From NCBI GenBank assembly GCA_945873105.1, contig CAMCBW010000046.1, positions 1-41,317 on the forward strand: DNA of 41,317 nucleotides, in the 5' to 3' direction. This DNA is from Tangfeifania diversioriginum. Its GTDB lineage: Bacteria > Bacteroidota > Bacteroidia > Bacteroidales > Prolixibacteraceae. Below are positions 8,301 through 15,719 of the stretch, one piece after another (position 1 is the stretch's first letter; every line of letters begins with the position of its first letter). Both the position numbers and the translations under genes were made by a program. Below the pieces are notes generated by a model. The model was given only the letters and a program-made list of their open reading frames with translations. It had not been told where the DNA came from and searched no databases.

Positions 8301-8829
8301 CCTTGTAGAGTAAATTCTTGTTGTAGAAAGATTTCAGCAACCACCACAAGGTCTCGATGTAGCGGTTGTCGTAGGTGATGTAGGGATCGTCCATGTTGAC
8401 CCAGTAACCCATTTTGTGGGTAAGATCCTCCCAAAGATCGGTGTATTTCATCACCTCGCGGCGGCAGGCAGCGTTGTAATCGGCTACAGAGATGTGCTTG
8501 CCGATATCCTCCTTGGTGATGCCCAGGGATTTTTCCACACTCAACTCAACGGGAAGGCCATGGGTATCCCAGCCTGCTTTGCGTTTGACCAGAAAACCCT
8601 GCTGTGTTTTGTAACGGCAGAAAATATCCTTGATGGCACGGGATACAACGTGGTGAATACCGGGCTGTCCGTTGGCCGACGGAGGTCCTTCGTAAAAGAT
8701 GAAAGGTTTCCCCTCGGCCCTGGTGGTGATAGACTTGTGAAAGGTATCGTCTTCTTCCCAGAACTTTAAAATATCCTTGTTGATTTGAGACAGATTAAAC
8801 TCCTTGTATTCCCTGAATTTCTTACTCAT
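5395..8829 (-). CDS. ileS: Isoleucyl-tRNA synthetase
   Basis: A 1,144-residue class Ia aminoacyl-tRNA synthetase that charges tRNA-Ile and edits valine. The HIGH-like motif is GIHH at residues 57-60 (PSANGQPGIHH) and the KMSKR loop is intact at 689-693. The large CP1 editing insert lies between them (WTTTPWTLPSN, then GTGIVHIAPTFGSDD). The length and C-terminus fit the long IleS type shared by many Bacteroidota and eukaryotes. The ATG at 8829 was chosen: an upstream GTG at 8862 overlaps a perfect -7 promoter box (8862-8869), so the transcript must start after it. A GGGAG lies about 12 nt before the chosen ATG. It is probably the first gene of an ileS - dksA-like - lspA - lspA transcript. Confidence 0.97.
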   Translation of the reverse strand: MSKKFREYKEFNLSQINKDILKFWEEDDTFHKSITTRAEGKPFIFYEGPPSANGQPGIHHVVSRAIKDIFCRYKTQQGFLVKRKAGWDTHGLPVELSVEKSLGITKEDIGKHISVADYNAACRREVMKYTDLWEDLTHKMGYWVNMDDPYITYDNRYIETLWWLLKSFYNKNLLYKGYTIQPYSPAAGTGLSSHELNQPGCYKDVKDTTCIAQFKVIRNEQSTTLFDQVTTDLYILAWTTTPWTLPSNTALAVGTSIKYVKVQTFNPYTGQPITVVLAKNLFRHYFPEKNEALTLDSFTGEGKNIPYLLLGEFSGSQLVGVNYEQLFSWVKPMGDAFRVIPGDFVTTEDGTGIVHIAPTFGSDDDRVAKQTGIVPLLLIDSEGKRQPMVDRQGRFFRLEDLDAEFVRSNVNTANYSAFAGRFVKNSYDESLTESDATLDIDLSVQLKKEGKAFRVEKYEHSYPHCWRTDKPVLYYPLDSWFIKSTAVRDQMIDLNKTINWKPQSTGTGRFGNWLENLVDWNLSRSRYWGTPLPIWRTEDGTEELCIGSVEELIAEINKSVAAGYMAANPYQDFVVGDNSKENYEKIDLHRPFVDDLVLVSPKGAKMVRELDLIDVWFDSGAMPFAQVHYPFEHQEEFDELFPADFIAEGVDQTRGWFFTLHAIATMAKGSVAFKNIISNGLVLDAAGNKMSKRLGNAVDPFATIEKYGSDPVRWYMITNSQPWDNLKFDLAGVDEVRRKFFGTLYNTYSFFSLYANVDGFTYREADLPNEARPELDRWILSLLNTLVKDVTESYETYEPTKAGRAISEFVSENLSNWYVRLSRKRFWGGEYDADKISAYQTLYTALVTIAKLAAPIAPFYSDQLFRDLNKITRREQDLSVHLTKFPVADESAVDKALEERMELAQKASSMVLGLRRKEKLKVRQPLARIIVPVLNERFRAQFEAIESIVLTEVNVKQVEYLTDSSGIIKKKIKPNFKTLGPKYSKLMKQIAAMVGAMDQLQIAAFEREGTFDATIEGETVRLVSEDVEILTEDIPGWQVASEGNLTVALDIHVTPELRLEGIARELINRIQNLRKESGFDVTDKIELSVGRHPELAEALEKFGEYICAQTLATKLSLVELDGMAKDQLIEIEPGLDTILNVRKI

Positions 8830-8861
8830 AGCTTCGTGCAACTCCCTTTTTTTTAAGTGCA

Positions 8862-8869
8862 CAAAGATA
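8862..8869 (-). promoter_or_regulatory. -7 box of the ileS operon promoter
   Basis: TATCTTTG on the minus strand fits TAnnTTTG and lies 33 nt before the ATG at 8829, giving a leader of roughly 25 nt. It overlaps a GTG codon that could otherwise be taken as the gene start. No clear TTTG -33 element; that region is occupied by GGATAAAG repeats. Confidence 0.6.
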
Positions 8870-8879
8870 ATAAAAAGAA

Positions 8880-9048
8880 GGATAAAGGATAAAGTTTAAA
8901 GGATAAAGTAGGGAACGCTCTTATCAGGAATAGATAGAGATTTTTTCAGGATCAAATGTATTTATCTTAATTTCGACACAAATGCCACTTTATCCTTTAA
9001 ACTTTATCCTTTAAACTTTATCCTTTAAACTTTATCCTTTATCCTTTC
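8880..9048. repeat. Inverted repeat of 14-nt TTTAAAGGATAAAG units
   Basis: The left arm (about 8880-8910) has two to three GGATAAAG units joined by TTTAA. The right arm (about 8987-9048) has four complementary units (ACTTTATCCTTTAA). The core between them has no evident gene. It lies between the ileS promoter and the 3' end of the YhbP-like gene. A single unit of the same family recurs at 29467-29490. Confidence 0.7.
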
Positions 9049-9470
9049 CTCTCCCAGATGAGCTTCTTTCCAAATCCCAACCGGTTATCCGTCATCTTCA
9101 GGTAGTCTATTTCGAGTATCCAAAGGGTGGTGTCCATCAGTGCTGCGAAGGGAAATCTTTTCAGGTAGGCAGAACTTACTTTGGTGAGTACTTCACCCTC
9201 TGCCCTGACCAGGGTGCCGGAAAACTGTATTCCCTGGATTTTGCCGATGATGCTGGTTTCAAGCACCACATTGCCTGCCACTTTTGGGTTTTGGGTCACT
9301 TCCCGGATGTGGCGTGTTTCGTCTCCTGAAGTAAATACAAAAGCCATCTCCTTTTCCAGAAAGGCATAAAAACAATTGGCTACCCAGGGCTGGTCGCCCG
9401 CAACGGTCGCCAAAGTAAGCACGTGGTGCTTTTGGAGGAAGGTTACAATTTTTGAGTCGGGAGTTTGCAT
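9039..9470 (-). CDS. YhbP-like (UPF0306) FMN-binding split-barrel protein
   Basis: A 143-residue protein of the pyridoxamine-phosphate-oxidase-like split-barrel fold. The best-recognised match is the YhbP/UPF0306 family: the ending TDNRLGFGKKLIW and the middle GIQFSGTL are characteristic. Such proteins bind flavin or related cofactors; the reaction is unknown. Full length for the family. The ATG at 9470 agrees with where family members begin. A perfect -7 box (TACTTTTG, 9475-9482) ends only 4 nt before this ATG, which suggests a leaderless or nearly leaderless mRNA. Its 3' end runs into the right arm of the TTTAAAGGATAAAG repeat. It is unrelated to the true pdxH at 23195-23827 beyond sharing the fold. 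Confidence 0.8.
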   Translation of the reverse strand: MQTPDSKIVTFLQKHHVLTLATVAGDQPWVANCFYAFLEKEMAFVFTSGDETRHIREVTQNPKVAGNVVLETSIIGKIQGIQFSGTLVRAEGEVLTKVSSAYLKRFPFAALMDTTLWILEIDYLKMTDNRLGFGKKLIWERKG

Positions 9471-9474
9471 GGCG

Positions 9475-9482
9475 CAAAAGTA
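9475..9482 (-). promoter_or_regulatory. -7 box abutting the YhbP-like start codon
   Basis: TACTTTTG on the minus strand fits TAnnTTTG. Transcription would begin at or within a few bases of the ATG at 9470, implying a leaderless transcript. The -33 region falls within the GTGCCTAGA repeat arm. Confidence 0.45.
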
Positions 9483-9486
9483 TAAA

Positions 9487-9604
9487 AAAGTGCCTAGAGT
9501 GCGCTAAAATGCCTAGAGTGCCTAAAGTACTTGCGCCCCAATCACCAATTGTTCGGAGATTATAACTTTAGGCACTCTAGGCACTTTAAATACTTTAGGC
9601 ACTT
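9487..9604 (-). repeat. AAAGTGCCT-unit inverted-repeat element, copy 1 (inverted orientation)
   Basis: Both arms are made of 9-nt units of the AAAGTGCCT / AGAGTGCCT type, facing each other across a core of about 40 nt. Read on the minus strand, the core contains CTCCGAAC, then GGCGCAAGTACT, matching the cores of the copies at 23829 and 31482. It occupies the whole space between the YhbP-like and LVIVD genes. Confidence 0.8.
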
Positions 9605-9605
9605 C

Positions 9606-10886
9606 CTATTTCTTCACCTTGATCACACTGATCTGCTTGATGTTCTTCACATCCGAATAATCGTACTGGTAGAATCCATCATTTCCGATCATCAGCAGGG
9701 ATTTGCCTAACGGGATGACATCGTAGGCCTGAATGCCCGGAAATTTGGCCAGTTGGTTCTCCGCGATCAGGTAGGGATCTGCGGCATTGTAGACCTTTAA
9801 TCCTGACTTTCCGTCGCAAACAAACAAAATTTGATCACTGATCCCGATGCCATAAGGTTCGTCCATGTTGTAGGAACGAAGCAGGGTAGGTTTCAGTACA
9901 TTGGTGACATCCAGCACATCCAGCCGGTTGATGTTACTGCCGCAGGGATTGCCTCCCCGGATGGTAACATAGGCCCTGTTGCCCTCCACCACCACCGGAT
10001 CACAACCCGTGGCATGCCAGAAGTTGGAAAGATAGACCGGCTTGTTCACGTCAGAAAGATCGTAGATCAACATCCCGTTGGAAGTACCCAGGAACATGTA
10101 TTTGCCATAGAGGAACATGGTCTCGATGCCCCAGTTGATCTGCGACTTGGAGCTCAGCTTCGGATTGTTGGCATCCGAGAGGTCAATGTTGTAGTACATA
10201 TTGTTGTCGACTGCCACCAGGGAATTCCCGGATAAGCCAAACCTGGCCATGGAGCCACCGATTCCTGCAGAGGAGGTCTCTTTGGTGCTGCTTCCACTTG
10301 AATTGAGGGCCATCGCATCGAATTTGGCACCATAATATACAGGATAAGTAGGATAATTGTAGGTCTCGATCTCCTTCCTGACGGTTTTTACCTCCCACTC
10401 TACCACTACACCTTTGGCATCATCCACCTGACCAACGCGGTAACCATCTTCGTGCTGGGGAACCGAGTAGGGGAAGACACTCTTGATCCTGCCAACCTCT
10501 TTCGCCTTGGACGGATCCGTGATATCCAATGCGACAAGGTCGATGTAGCTGTCGGCATACATGATGTTGTTCTTTACCACCAAATCCACGTTCCCTGGAA
10601 CATTGATAAACCCAACATAGACCGGTGTGGCAGCATTGGTGTTGTCATAGACATGCACCCCCTTCATGATCTCGTTGATGAAGATGTACTTGCCGATGGT
10701 ATAAATCTTTCCCGGCTTAACCAGCTCCTGCTGGCTGACCATCTTTACCGACTCCCTGAACTCCTGGTATCCCATGTAGACAGGTTCCAGCGACTGGTAC
10801 TGCTCCGTGTATTTGTCCTTGCAGGCTGACAGCATTACTACCAGCAGAAAGAATGGGATCAAACTATTTTTAATTGAATTTTTCAT
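9606..10886 (-). CDS. LVIVD-repeat lipoprotein (predicted beta-propeller)
   Basis: A 426-residue predicted lipoprotein. The start at 10886 gives a good signal peptide ending in the lipobox LSAC (Cys after about 21 residues); a longer reading adds an unlikely leader made of repeat sequence. The body holds several LVIVD-type repeats (LVALDITDPSKAKEVG, LIYDLSDVNKPVYLSNF, VLDVTNVLKPTLL, VYNAADP), which usually form a beta-propeller on the cell surface or in the periplasm. No catalytic residues are recognisable; a ligand-binding or scaffold role is a guess. It is downstream of the OMP-like and serpin genes on the same strand, separated from them by 139 nt that hold a repeat. Confidence 0.85.
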   Translation of the reverse strand: MKNSIKNSLIPFFLLVVMLSACKDKYTEQYQSLEPVYMGYQEFRESVKMVSQQELVKPGKIYTIGKYIFINEIMKGVHVYDNTNAATPVYVGFINVPGNVDLVVKNNIMYADSYIDLVALDITDPSKAKEVGRIKSVFPYSVPQHEDGYRVGQVDDAKGVVVEWEVKTVRKEIETYNYPTYPVYYGAKFDAMALNSSGSSTKETSSAGIGGSMARFGLSGNSLVAVDNNMYYNIDLSDANNPKLSSKSQINWGIETMFLYGKYMFLGTSNGMLIYDLSDVNKPVYLSNFWHATGCDPVVVEGNRAYVTIRGGNPCGSNINRLDVLDVTNVLKPTLLRSYNMDEPYGIGISDQILFVCDGKSGLKVYNAADPYLIAENQLAKFPGIQAYDVIPLGKSLLMIGNDGFYQYDYSDVKNIKQISVIKVKK

Positions 10887-10918
10887 GGGGATCTTTTGAG
10901 AGTAATTATTAGTTTTTT

Positions 10919-10989
10919 CTTGGTGAAGCCTTAGCTTTTTTGTGTCTTTGTGGCAAGAATAATTAGCCACCAAGTCACTAAGGTATCCC
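10919..10989. repeat. Second, shorter copy of the CACCAAG-type inverted repeat
   Basis: Contains GTGTCTTTGTGGCAAGAATA, nearly the same as the right flank of the element at 4058-4154, followed by the inverted word CCACCAAGTCACTAAGG. It lies between the LVIVD lipoprotein gene and the OMP-like gene. Confidence 0.55.
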
Positions 10990-11025
10990 AAAGCATGTTG
11001 TATATTAATAGGTCATTAAGTTCGG

Positions 11026-11784
11026 TTATTTAAATTGTAAACCAATTTTCAGGGACAACCGGTTGTAATCGACATCCAGTTTGTAGAGCTCATCTTTCCC
11101 GTAACGGTGTCTCAGGTAACTGTATCCTATGCCAAAAGTAAGTGCAAGGCTTTCGCTGATTTGCGACTGGAAACCGACCGACGGGTTGACCAAAAATCCA
11201 CCCCTGGCAGAGATGTCCTGCTCTGTTGGGTTAGGGTTGGGCCAGATCCCGGGTCTGACCATGATGTCGTAGGCATAATAGGTTTGGGTATAATCTCCTC
11301 CCAACGGGATGGAGTAACCTGCCTGCAGGGAGACAAAGGGCAATGGACCGTGCTTGCGGATAAAATACCTGAAATCGGCCACCACCGGCAGGTAGGTCTC
11401 GTTGAAAAAGTGAACTCCTACTCCAATCCCTGCGGCAAAACCATTGGCAAACTGCCAGTTGTTGACGTTCATCAGGGTAAAGGGAGCCGACTTCACATTG
11501 TTGGTATTACCGGCCAATACACCAAACTCCGTAAGATTGTAATAACCGGTTTTGATGGGTGTACTTACCTTGATGGGTCGGGCAATACTGTCAACCTGGT
11601 TCATCTCGAAAACCCATACGTTGTTATCCCTGGTCTTCAGCTTTACCGAATGTCCGGGATCGAACATCAGGATCTTGCCTTTCAATACGCTGCCATTTTT
11701 CAGGTAGACCACATCGTGCTTCCCGGGTTGGGCAAACGCAGGGAGGGTAAGCAGCAAGGCAAGCAAAAAAAGTGTATTTCTCAT
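11026..11784 (-). CDS. Small predicted outer-membrane beta-barrel protein, function unknown
   Basis: A 252-residue protein. The ATG at 11784 gives a clear Sec signal peptide (MRNTLFLLALLLTLPAFAQ); a longer reading would overlap the serpin gene. Residues about 20-60 (VVYLKNGSVLKGKIL, then VKLKTRDNNVWVFEMNQVDSI) match a short motif often found at the N-terminus of Bacteroidota envelope proteins. The rest is rich in alternating hydrophobic/glycine strands and ends in LSLKIGLQFK with a terminal aromatic, typical of outer-membrane barrels. It starts 4 nt after the serpin stop codon, so the two are almost certainly cotranscribed and translationally coupled. Function is not recognised. Confidence 0.75.
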   Translation of the reverse strand: MRNTLFLLALLLTLPAFAQPGKHDVVYLKNGSVLKGKILMFDPGHSVKLKTRDNNVWVFEMNQVDSIARPIKVSTPIKTGYYNLTEFGVLAGNTNNVKSAPFTLMNVNNWQFANGFAAGIGVGVHFFNETYLPVVADFRYFIRKHGPLPFVSLQAGYSIPLGGDYTQTYYAYDIMVRPGIWPNPNPTEQDISARGGFLVNPSVGFQSQISESLALTFGIGYSYLRHRYGKDELYKLDVDYNRLSLKIGLQFK

Positions 11785-11788
11785 AATA

Positions 11789-13024
11789 TTAATTGGTTTC
11801 AAGCGGGTTTTCGACTTTTCCGGCAAAGAGGATGGCGCCGGTATCCTCTTCGGTGATGAAGAAGAGGAAGGGGCGGGTCAGGTAGAAGGAGGGCGGATCG
11901 GCGGGCATGCTCGTAACACCAACCCCCACAGATGTTACGGCAGCCGCCTCAGTTCCCGATTCGGAAACATCAATGTAAGTCTTGTGAATGACTTTGGTGA
12001 TATATAGTTGGTTGTCTGCATTGATGCCTGAGAAGTTCGCCTTGTTCGGATCGAAGGCCACCTCCATACCCAACGAAGATAAAATCCCGTTTAGGGTGAT
12101 GTCCCACGAAAACTTCCATTTGGGAATCCAGACGGGTACCTTGGTCTTGGTTTGGAGTGCGGCATTCAGGGTACTCCATTTTTCGGCATTGAGTGTGGCT
12201 GCCAATTTATCAGGAGTGGTTCCCACATCGGGAAGCAGCAACACCATTTGAAATTTCTCTGCACCATAGGGCATCTTCAAGGCCTTGTATCCCGGCTGGA
12301 CAGAGTAGCCAAAGCGCTCTTCCATCTTCATCATGGGTACCGACAGGTTAATCTTGTTGACCGCATTGAACGGTTCATTGACGGTTTTTGATTTCTCAAA
12401 CTGGTATTTCCATTTGCCGTTGAAATAGATGGCATTGATCAGGAACATGATTTCGTTGCTGGAGATTTGTTCCAAAATGGTCGGGATCTTCCCGCTAGTC
12501 TTGTCGCTTACCCACTTGTTGATGGTGGTAACAGCCGTCGGATTGAAATCAAGTTTCGTTACCTGTGCCTTGTAATAGGTCTGGTTGGTGGTGATAAACG
12601 GATCGAGAACGGTAAAACCATTCTTGATCCAAATGGAGTTGGCGATGTTCATCACGACATTTGGATCGGACTTTTGCAGTGCCGTCGCCAGATCCAGGCT
12701 GATGGCGTTGATCTCCTCCTTGGTCAATCCTTCCAAACCAAGGGTTTCCTGAATAGCCGTAAGGGTGGTGCCGGAGGCTCCGTTGAGCGTCATCGAAAGT
12801 GCCGTGGAGACACTCAGGGGCGAAACCATCCTGTTCTCGAGCGTCCCATCCAGGCTTTTACCCAACAGCGAAAAGCTGAAAGCATTGCTGGCCTTGACCA
12901 ATTTCAAGGACTTGTCGTTCATTACGATATTTTCCCCTTCGGGTGAAGGGACTGTATCCTTGGTGCAACCTACCGTGAGGAGGATTCCCAAAACGAGTAC
13001 CAAATATTTTTTATTCAACATCAT
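11789..13024 (-). CDS. Serpin-family protease inhibitor, predicted lipoprotein
   Basis: A 411-residue serpin with a lipobox (LTVGC) and thus predicted to be membrane-anchored. Serpin landmarks are clear: NRMVSPLSVSTALSMTLNGA, NSIWIKNGF, LINAIYFNGKW, and the C-terminal RPFLFFITEEDTGAILFAGKV. The reactive-loop hinge is GTEAAAVT, rich in small residues as in inhibitory serpins, so suicide inhibition of serine (or cysteine) proteases is likely. The loop is about three residues longer than in alpha-1-antitrypsin; the scissile bond falls near VGVTSMP but cannot be fixed by eye. The target protease is unknown; protection from outside proteases, or control of its own, are both possible. It is coupled to the OMP-like gene downstream. 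Confidence 0.92.
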   Translation of the reverse strand: MMLNKKYLVLVLGILLTVGCTKDTVPSPEGENIVMNDKSLKLVKASNAFSFSLLGKSLDGTLENRMVSPLSVSTALSMTLNGASGTTLTAIQETLGLEGLTKEEINAISLDLATALQKSDPNVVMNIANSIWIKNGFTVLDPFITTNQTYYKAQVTKLDFNPTAVTTINKWVSDKTSGKIPTILEQISSNEIMFLINAIYFNGKWKYQFEKSKTVNEPFNAVNKINLSVPMMKMEERFGYSVQPGYKALKMPYGAEKFQMVLLLPDVGTTPDKLAATLNAEKWSTLNAALQTKTKVPVWIPKWKFSWDITLNGILSSLGMEVAFDPNKANFSGINADNQLYITKVIHKTYIDVSESGTEAAAVTSVGVGVTSMPADPPSFYLTRPFLFFITEEDTGAILFAGKVENPLETN

Positions 13025-13095
13025 ACCTATTTTTTATTTCTTCTTAAAGATGCAAGAACCGCGACATGAGTTGCAGAAAACAAAACCAATACTTC

Positions 13096-13168
13096 CATTG
13101 TCAAATTATCACATTGTCGAATTGACTCATTTTCACATTTCCACATTTCCCAATTTCCACATTATTTC
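13096..13168. repeat. Short tandem ATTGTC and CACATTTC-type units
   Basis: The gap between the serpin start and the next gene's 3' end holds ATTGTCAAATT / ATTGTCGAATT words followed by 8-nt units of the TTTCCACA type, running a few bases into the end of the neighbouring coding region. The first words recur at 859-895. Confidence 0.45.
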
Positions 13169-13680
13169 ACCGTCTTCATCCAATCAACCACCTCTTTGGC
13201 ATTCGGGGCAAGGTTCTGTTGTGACCAGTCGCCGGTCATCTCGAGAATCACCCTTTTGTACCGGTTTTTGACCGGTTCATACAGGTAGACAGCATGAATG
13301 TGCGCTCCGGCATCGGCCATCGTATTGGTTGCCTTCGACATCGGACCTTCGGCGCAGCTTAAGGCCTTTTCGGCATAAAGAATGAAATCATTGGAACTGA
13401 ATTGTGCAATTACAGAATCGCAGGCAGCAATATTTTTATACATGTCAACTGCAGAAATATAACCCAGCGAATCCGGGAAAACCCACTTGGCACTCTTCTG
13501 AAACCTTTTGACTTGTCCGGTATTGTTCAACATCCAGCCATTGTGGTTGTAGCCCCAGGCATAGTTGGTATATTCTGACTGAAATATCAGGCTACCGACC
13601 TCCTCTGAATCATCGATTTCAGTACAGCAACATCCGGTAAGGAGTGTAAGTAAAACAGTAGCTAAGTAAAAATTCTTCAT
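13162..13680 (-). CDS. Hypothetical lipoprotein
   Basis: A 172-residue protein with a signal peptide and lipobox (LLTGC at about residue 17, followed by two more Cys). The mature part has no motif I recognise. It has a WxxPDSLGY segment, two Cys in ACDSV and LSCAEGP that might pair, and a mixed alpha/beta appearance (HIHAVYLYEPVKNRYKRVILEMTG). The ATG at 13680 is the first codon of a good signal peptide. It is on the same strand as the serpin group but is set apart by repeats, so cotranscription is uncertain. Function unknown; the coding call itself is firm. Confidence 0.7.
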   Translation of the reverse strand: MKNFYLATVLLTLLTGCCCTEIDDSEEVGSLIFQSEYTNYAWGYNHNGWMLNNTGQVKRFQKSAKWVFPDSLGYISAVDMYKNIAACDSVIAQFSSNDFILYAEKALSCAEGPMSKATNTMADAGAHIHAVYLYEPVKNRYKRVILEMTGDWSQQNLAPNAKEVVDWMKTVK

Positions 13681-13792
13681 TGAACAGCAATTTTTGGTTT
13701 TGTTTTGATCATCTATACGAAGCAGGAGTGGCGAAACGCTACAAAGCGCTGATATTTTCTTGCAAAGTACAGGAATTAATTGCCAGTTTTTT

Positions 13793-13822
13793 CCTTGCGT
13801 TCTCCGCGTTCTTTGCGCGACA
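13793..13822. repeat. CTTTGCG-type unit repeat
   Basis: TTGCGTTCTCCGCGTTCTTT-type units lie in the gap between the hypothetical lipoprotein and the sigma-regulator gene. The same family forms a full inverted repeat at 35034-35127. Confidence 0.45.
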
Positions 13823-13887
13823 CCACATTTAAATTGCTGGTAGCAGTGGATTTGAATCTGTTACTACTTATTTTTCCATTAACCTGA

Positions 13888-15132
13888 CTAGAAGGATATC
13901 TTGAAGTTAATCCCTGAAGTGGTATAATTGAAACTGCCTGCAGCCTGACCGGAAGTTGGGATTTTGGTGTAGGGCTCGATGTGGAGGTAGAACCGGTTGG
14001 TCAGCTTCTTCTCAAAACCTACCATCAGGTTGATCCGGCCCGCGAAATCAAATGTCTGGGTAGGGGCTACCGTGTTTTGGGTCACAGATACCATATCTAC
14101 CACATTGTAGGATTTTACCGACTCCCCATTGACCAGCGAAGTGACAGGAATCAGGTCCTGCGAATAAGTGGTATTCCGGTCCTCCTGCCTTAGATGAACC
14201 AAGGAGGAGACACCTGCCGAGACATAATAGGCGTGAGATTTCTCCGCGACAAATTTCCAGGTAAGGTTGAGCGGCAGATCCAGGTTGATCAGCTCACGCT
14301 TTGTCTCGTTCCGGGGTGCCGTCGAAGAGGCGGCAATACTCGGAAACTCTTTGACAAGGTTCTGGTTCTCGACCTGCAATCCGGTAGACAATTGAAAGTG
14401 GCTTGACAATGGGATATCCGCGCTTACCCCTCCCGTATAATTGACACTGCTGGCCGATTGTGAAGAATTTAAACCCGGAGAGAAGTTCACCCCAAATCTT
14501 ACTTTGCGCTTTGGATCATTCGCAACCTTGTTATTCGCTTCCACGGATTGAATGGCAAGGTAGGTCTGCTCCGCCTTGGTGTTGGGGGTGTTATCCTGTT
14601 TGCTTTTCACCGAATCTTCCAAGACGCTGGCTGTTGGCTTCACCGCACTTTCCAGTGCGGCATTGGATTTGCCAACTGTATCTTTGGATGAAGGCTGGCT
14701 TGCAAGGGTGTTCTCAGTGTCCGCTTTGTGCGCTGGTTTTTGCTTGTTCTGCAGGGCCGAAGCCATGGCAGTTGCCGGCGGTATAGTGCCGGCGGTTTTA
14801 GGCACAACTTTGGTCGCCGCTGCGACTGCGGGTGCTTCCTTGAGGTAGATCATCTCCTCCAGCTTTTCTTCGCCGACCACTGCTGTGGTTGTCTCAGCGG
14901 TCACCTTAGTCAGATCACTCCTGACGGATGGGAAATAGTTGACACCGATGAGTCCCAACAAGAGGCAGGCAGCGATGCCGGCGGCCATCCTTACCAGGAA
15001 TCTCCTCCTTTGATTTCCTCTTTTCTGCAGGAAACCCTCCCAGGAGCCCGGAACATAGGACTCCTCATAGTTTTCAAGCGACCGCCTGATCTGCGCGATT
15101 ATTTCGCTTTCGGTGGTATCTTTCTTCTTCAT
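13888..15132 (-). CDS. Probable sigma-regulator with C-terminal outer-membrane-like barrel domain
   Basis: A 414-residue protein with a cytosolic N-terminus of about 45 residues (SLENYEESYVPGSWEGFLQK), one membrane segment (about 48-66, MAAGIAACLLLGLIGVNYF), a long linker rich in Ala, Lys and Thr, and a C-terminal beta-rich part (RFGVNFSPGLNS to the final SGINFKISF) resembling a small outer-membrane barrel. In Bacteroidota such genes sit directly after an ECF sigma factor; here the start codon overlaps the sigma stop codon (ATGA at 15129-15132). An anti-sigma-like role is therefore inferred from context; the N-terminus has no zinc-binding HxxxCxxC motif. A link between the two membranes across the periplasm is possible. 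Confidence 0.72.
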   Translation of the reverse strand: MKKKDTTESEIIAQIRRSLENYEESYVPGSWEGFLQKRGNQRRRFLVRMAAGIAACLLLGLIGVNYFPSVRSDLTKVTAETTTAVVGEEKLEEMIYLKEAPAVAAATKVVPKTAGTIPPATAMASALQNKQKPAHKADTENTLASQPSSKDTVGKSNAALESAVKPTASVLEDSVKSKQDNTPNTKAEQTYLAIQSVEANNKVANDPKRKVRFGVNFSPGLNSSQSASSVNYTGGVSADIPLSSHFQLSTGLQVENQNLVKEFPSIAASSTAPRNETKRELINLDLPLNLTWKFVAEKSHAYYVSAGVSSLVHLRQEDRNTTYSQDLIPVTSLVNGESVKSYNVVDMVSVTQNTVAPTQTFDFAGRINLMVGFEKKLTNRFYLHIEPYTKIPTSGQAAGSFNYTTSGINFKISF

Positions 15133-15680
15133 TCTTGTAAATAGTTAACCGGGAACAGCTCCCTCAGTTGTTGCTTGGCCCGCGTTAAATAGACCCTCGA
15201 TGAACTCGTGGGAATACCCAGTTGTTCAGCGATCTCATCATGGCTGTATCCCTCAATTTCAAACAGACAGAATACAGTTTTGTGGTAGTGCGGCAACAGA
15301 TTCAGGATCTCAATGATATCCTGGGCTGCCAGGTGGCTAATTGCATTGGGGGTTTCATCCGGAATCGGGCATTTTTCAGCTTCAACATGCAGATGTGCTT
15401 TGGTGCTTCTTCTTAAATTGTCGATAGAGGTGTTGATCACAATTTTGCGCAGCCATCCCCGGAACGGTTTCGTGGGGTCATATTTCCCGATGTTGGAAAA
15501 TACCTTCACAAAACTGTCGTTCACCACCTCAAGCGCTTCGTTGCGCTGACGACTGTACATCAACGCCACACTTAAGGCATAGCCGAAGAATCTCTTGTAC
15601 AGGATCTCCTGGAATTTCTCCTTCTTCCTGATGCAACCCTGAATGATAAATTCAATGTTCTCCTCTTTGCGACTTTCCAA
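15129..15680 (-). CDS. ECF-type RNA polymerase sigma factor
   Basis: A 183-residue sigma-70-family factor of the ECF group. Region 2 is FQEILYKRFFGYALSVALMY through NDSFVKVFSNIGKYDP and GWLRKIVINTSIDNLRR; region 4 is LLPHYHKTVFCLFEIEGYSH with helix-turn-helix EIAEQLGIPTSSSRVYLTRA. The start is the TTG at 15680: an in-frame stop lies a few codons further up and no in-frame ATG occurs in between. The stop overlaps the start of the probable regulator gene by 4 nt, so translation is coupled. Targets are unknown; no repeated promoter motif could be tied to it in this window. Confidence 0.9.
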   Translation of the reverse strand: MESRKEENIEFIIQGCIRKKEKFQEILYKRFFGYALSVALMYSRQRNEALEVVNDSFVKVFSNIGKYDPTKPFRGWLRKIVINTSIDNLRRSTKAHLHVEAEKCPIPDETPNAISHLAAQDIIEILNLLPHYHKTVFCLFEIEGYSHDEIAEQLGIPTSSSRVYLTRAKQQLRELFPVNYLQE

Positions 15681-15719
15681 AATGCATTTGAATTGATAAA
15701 TTCTCTACGCGTAAATTAC

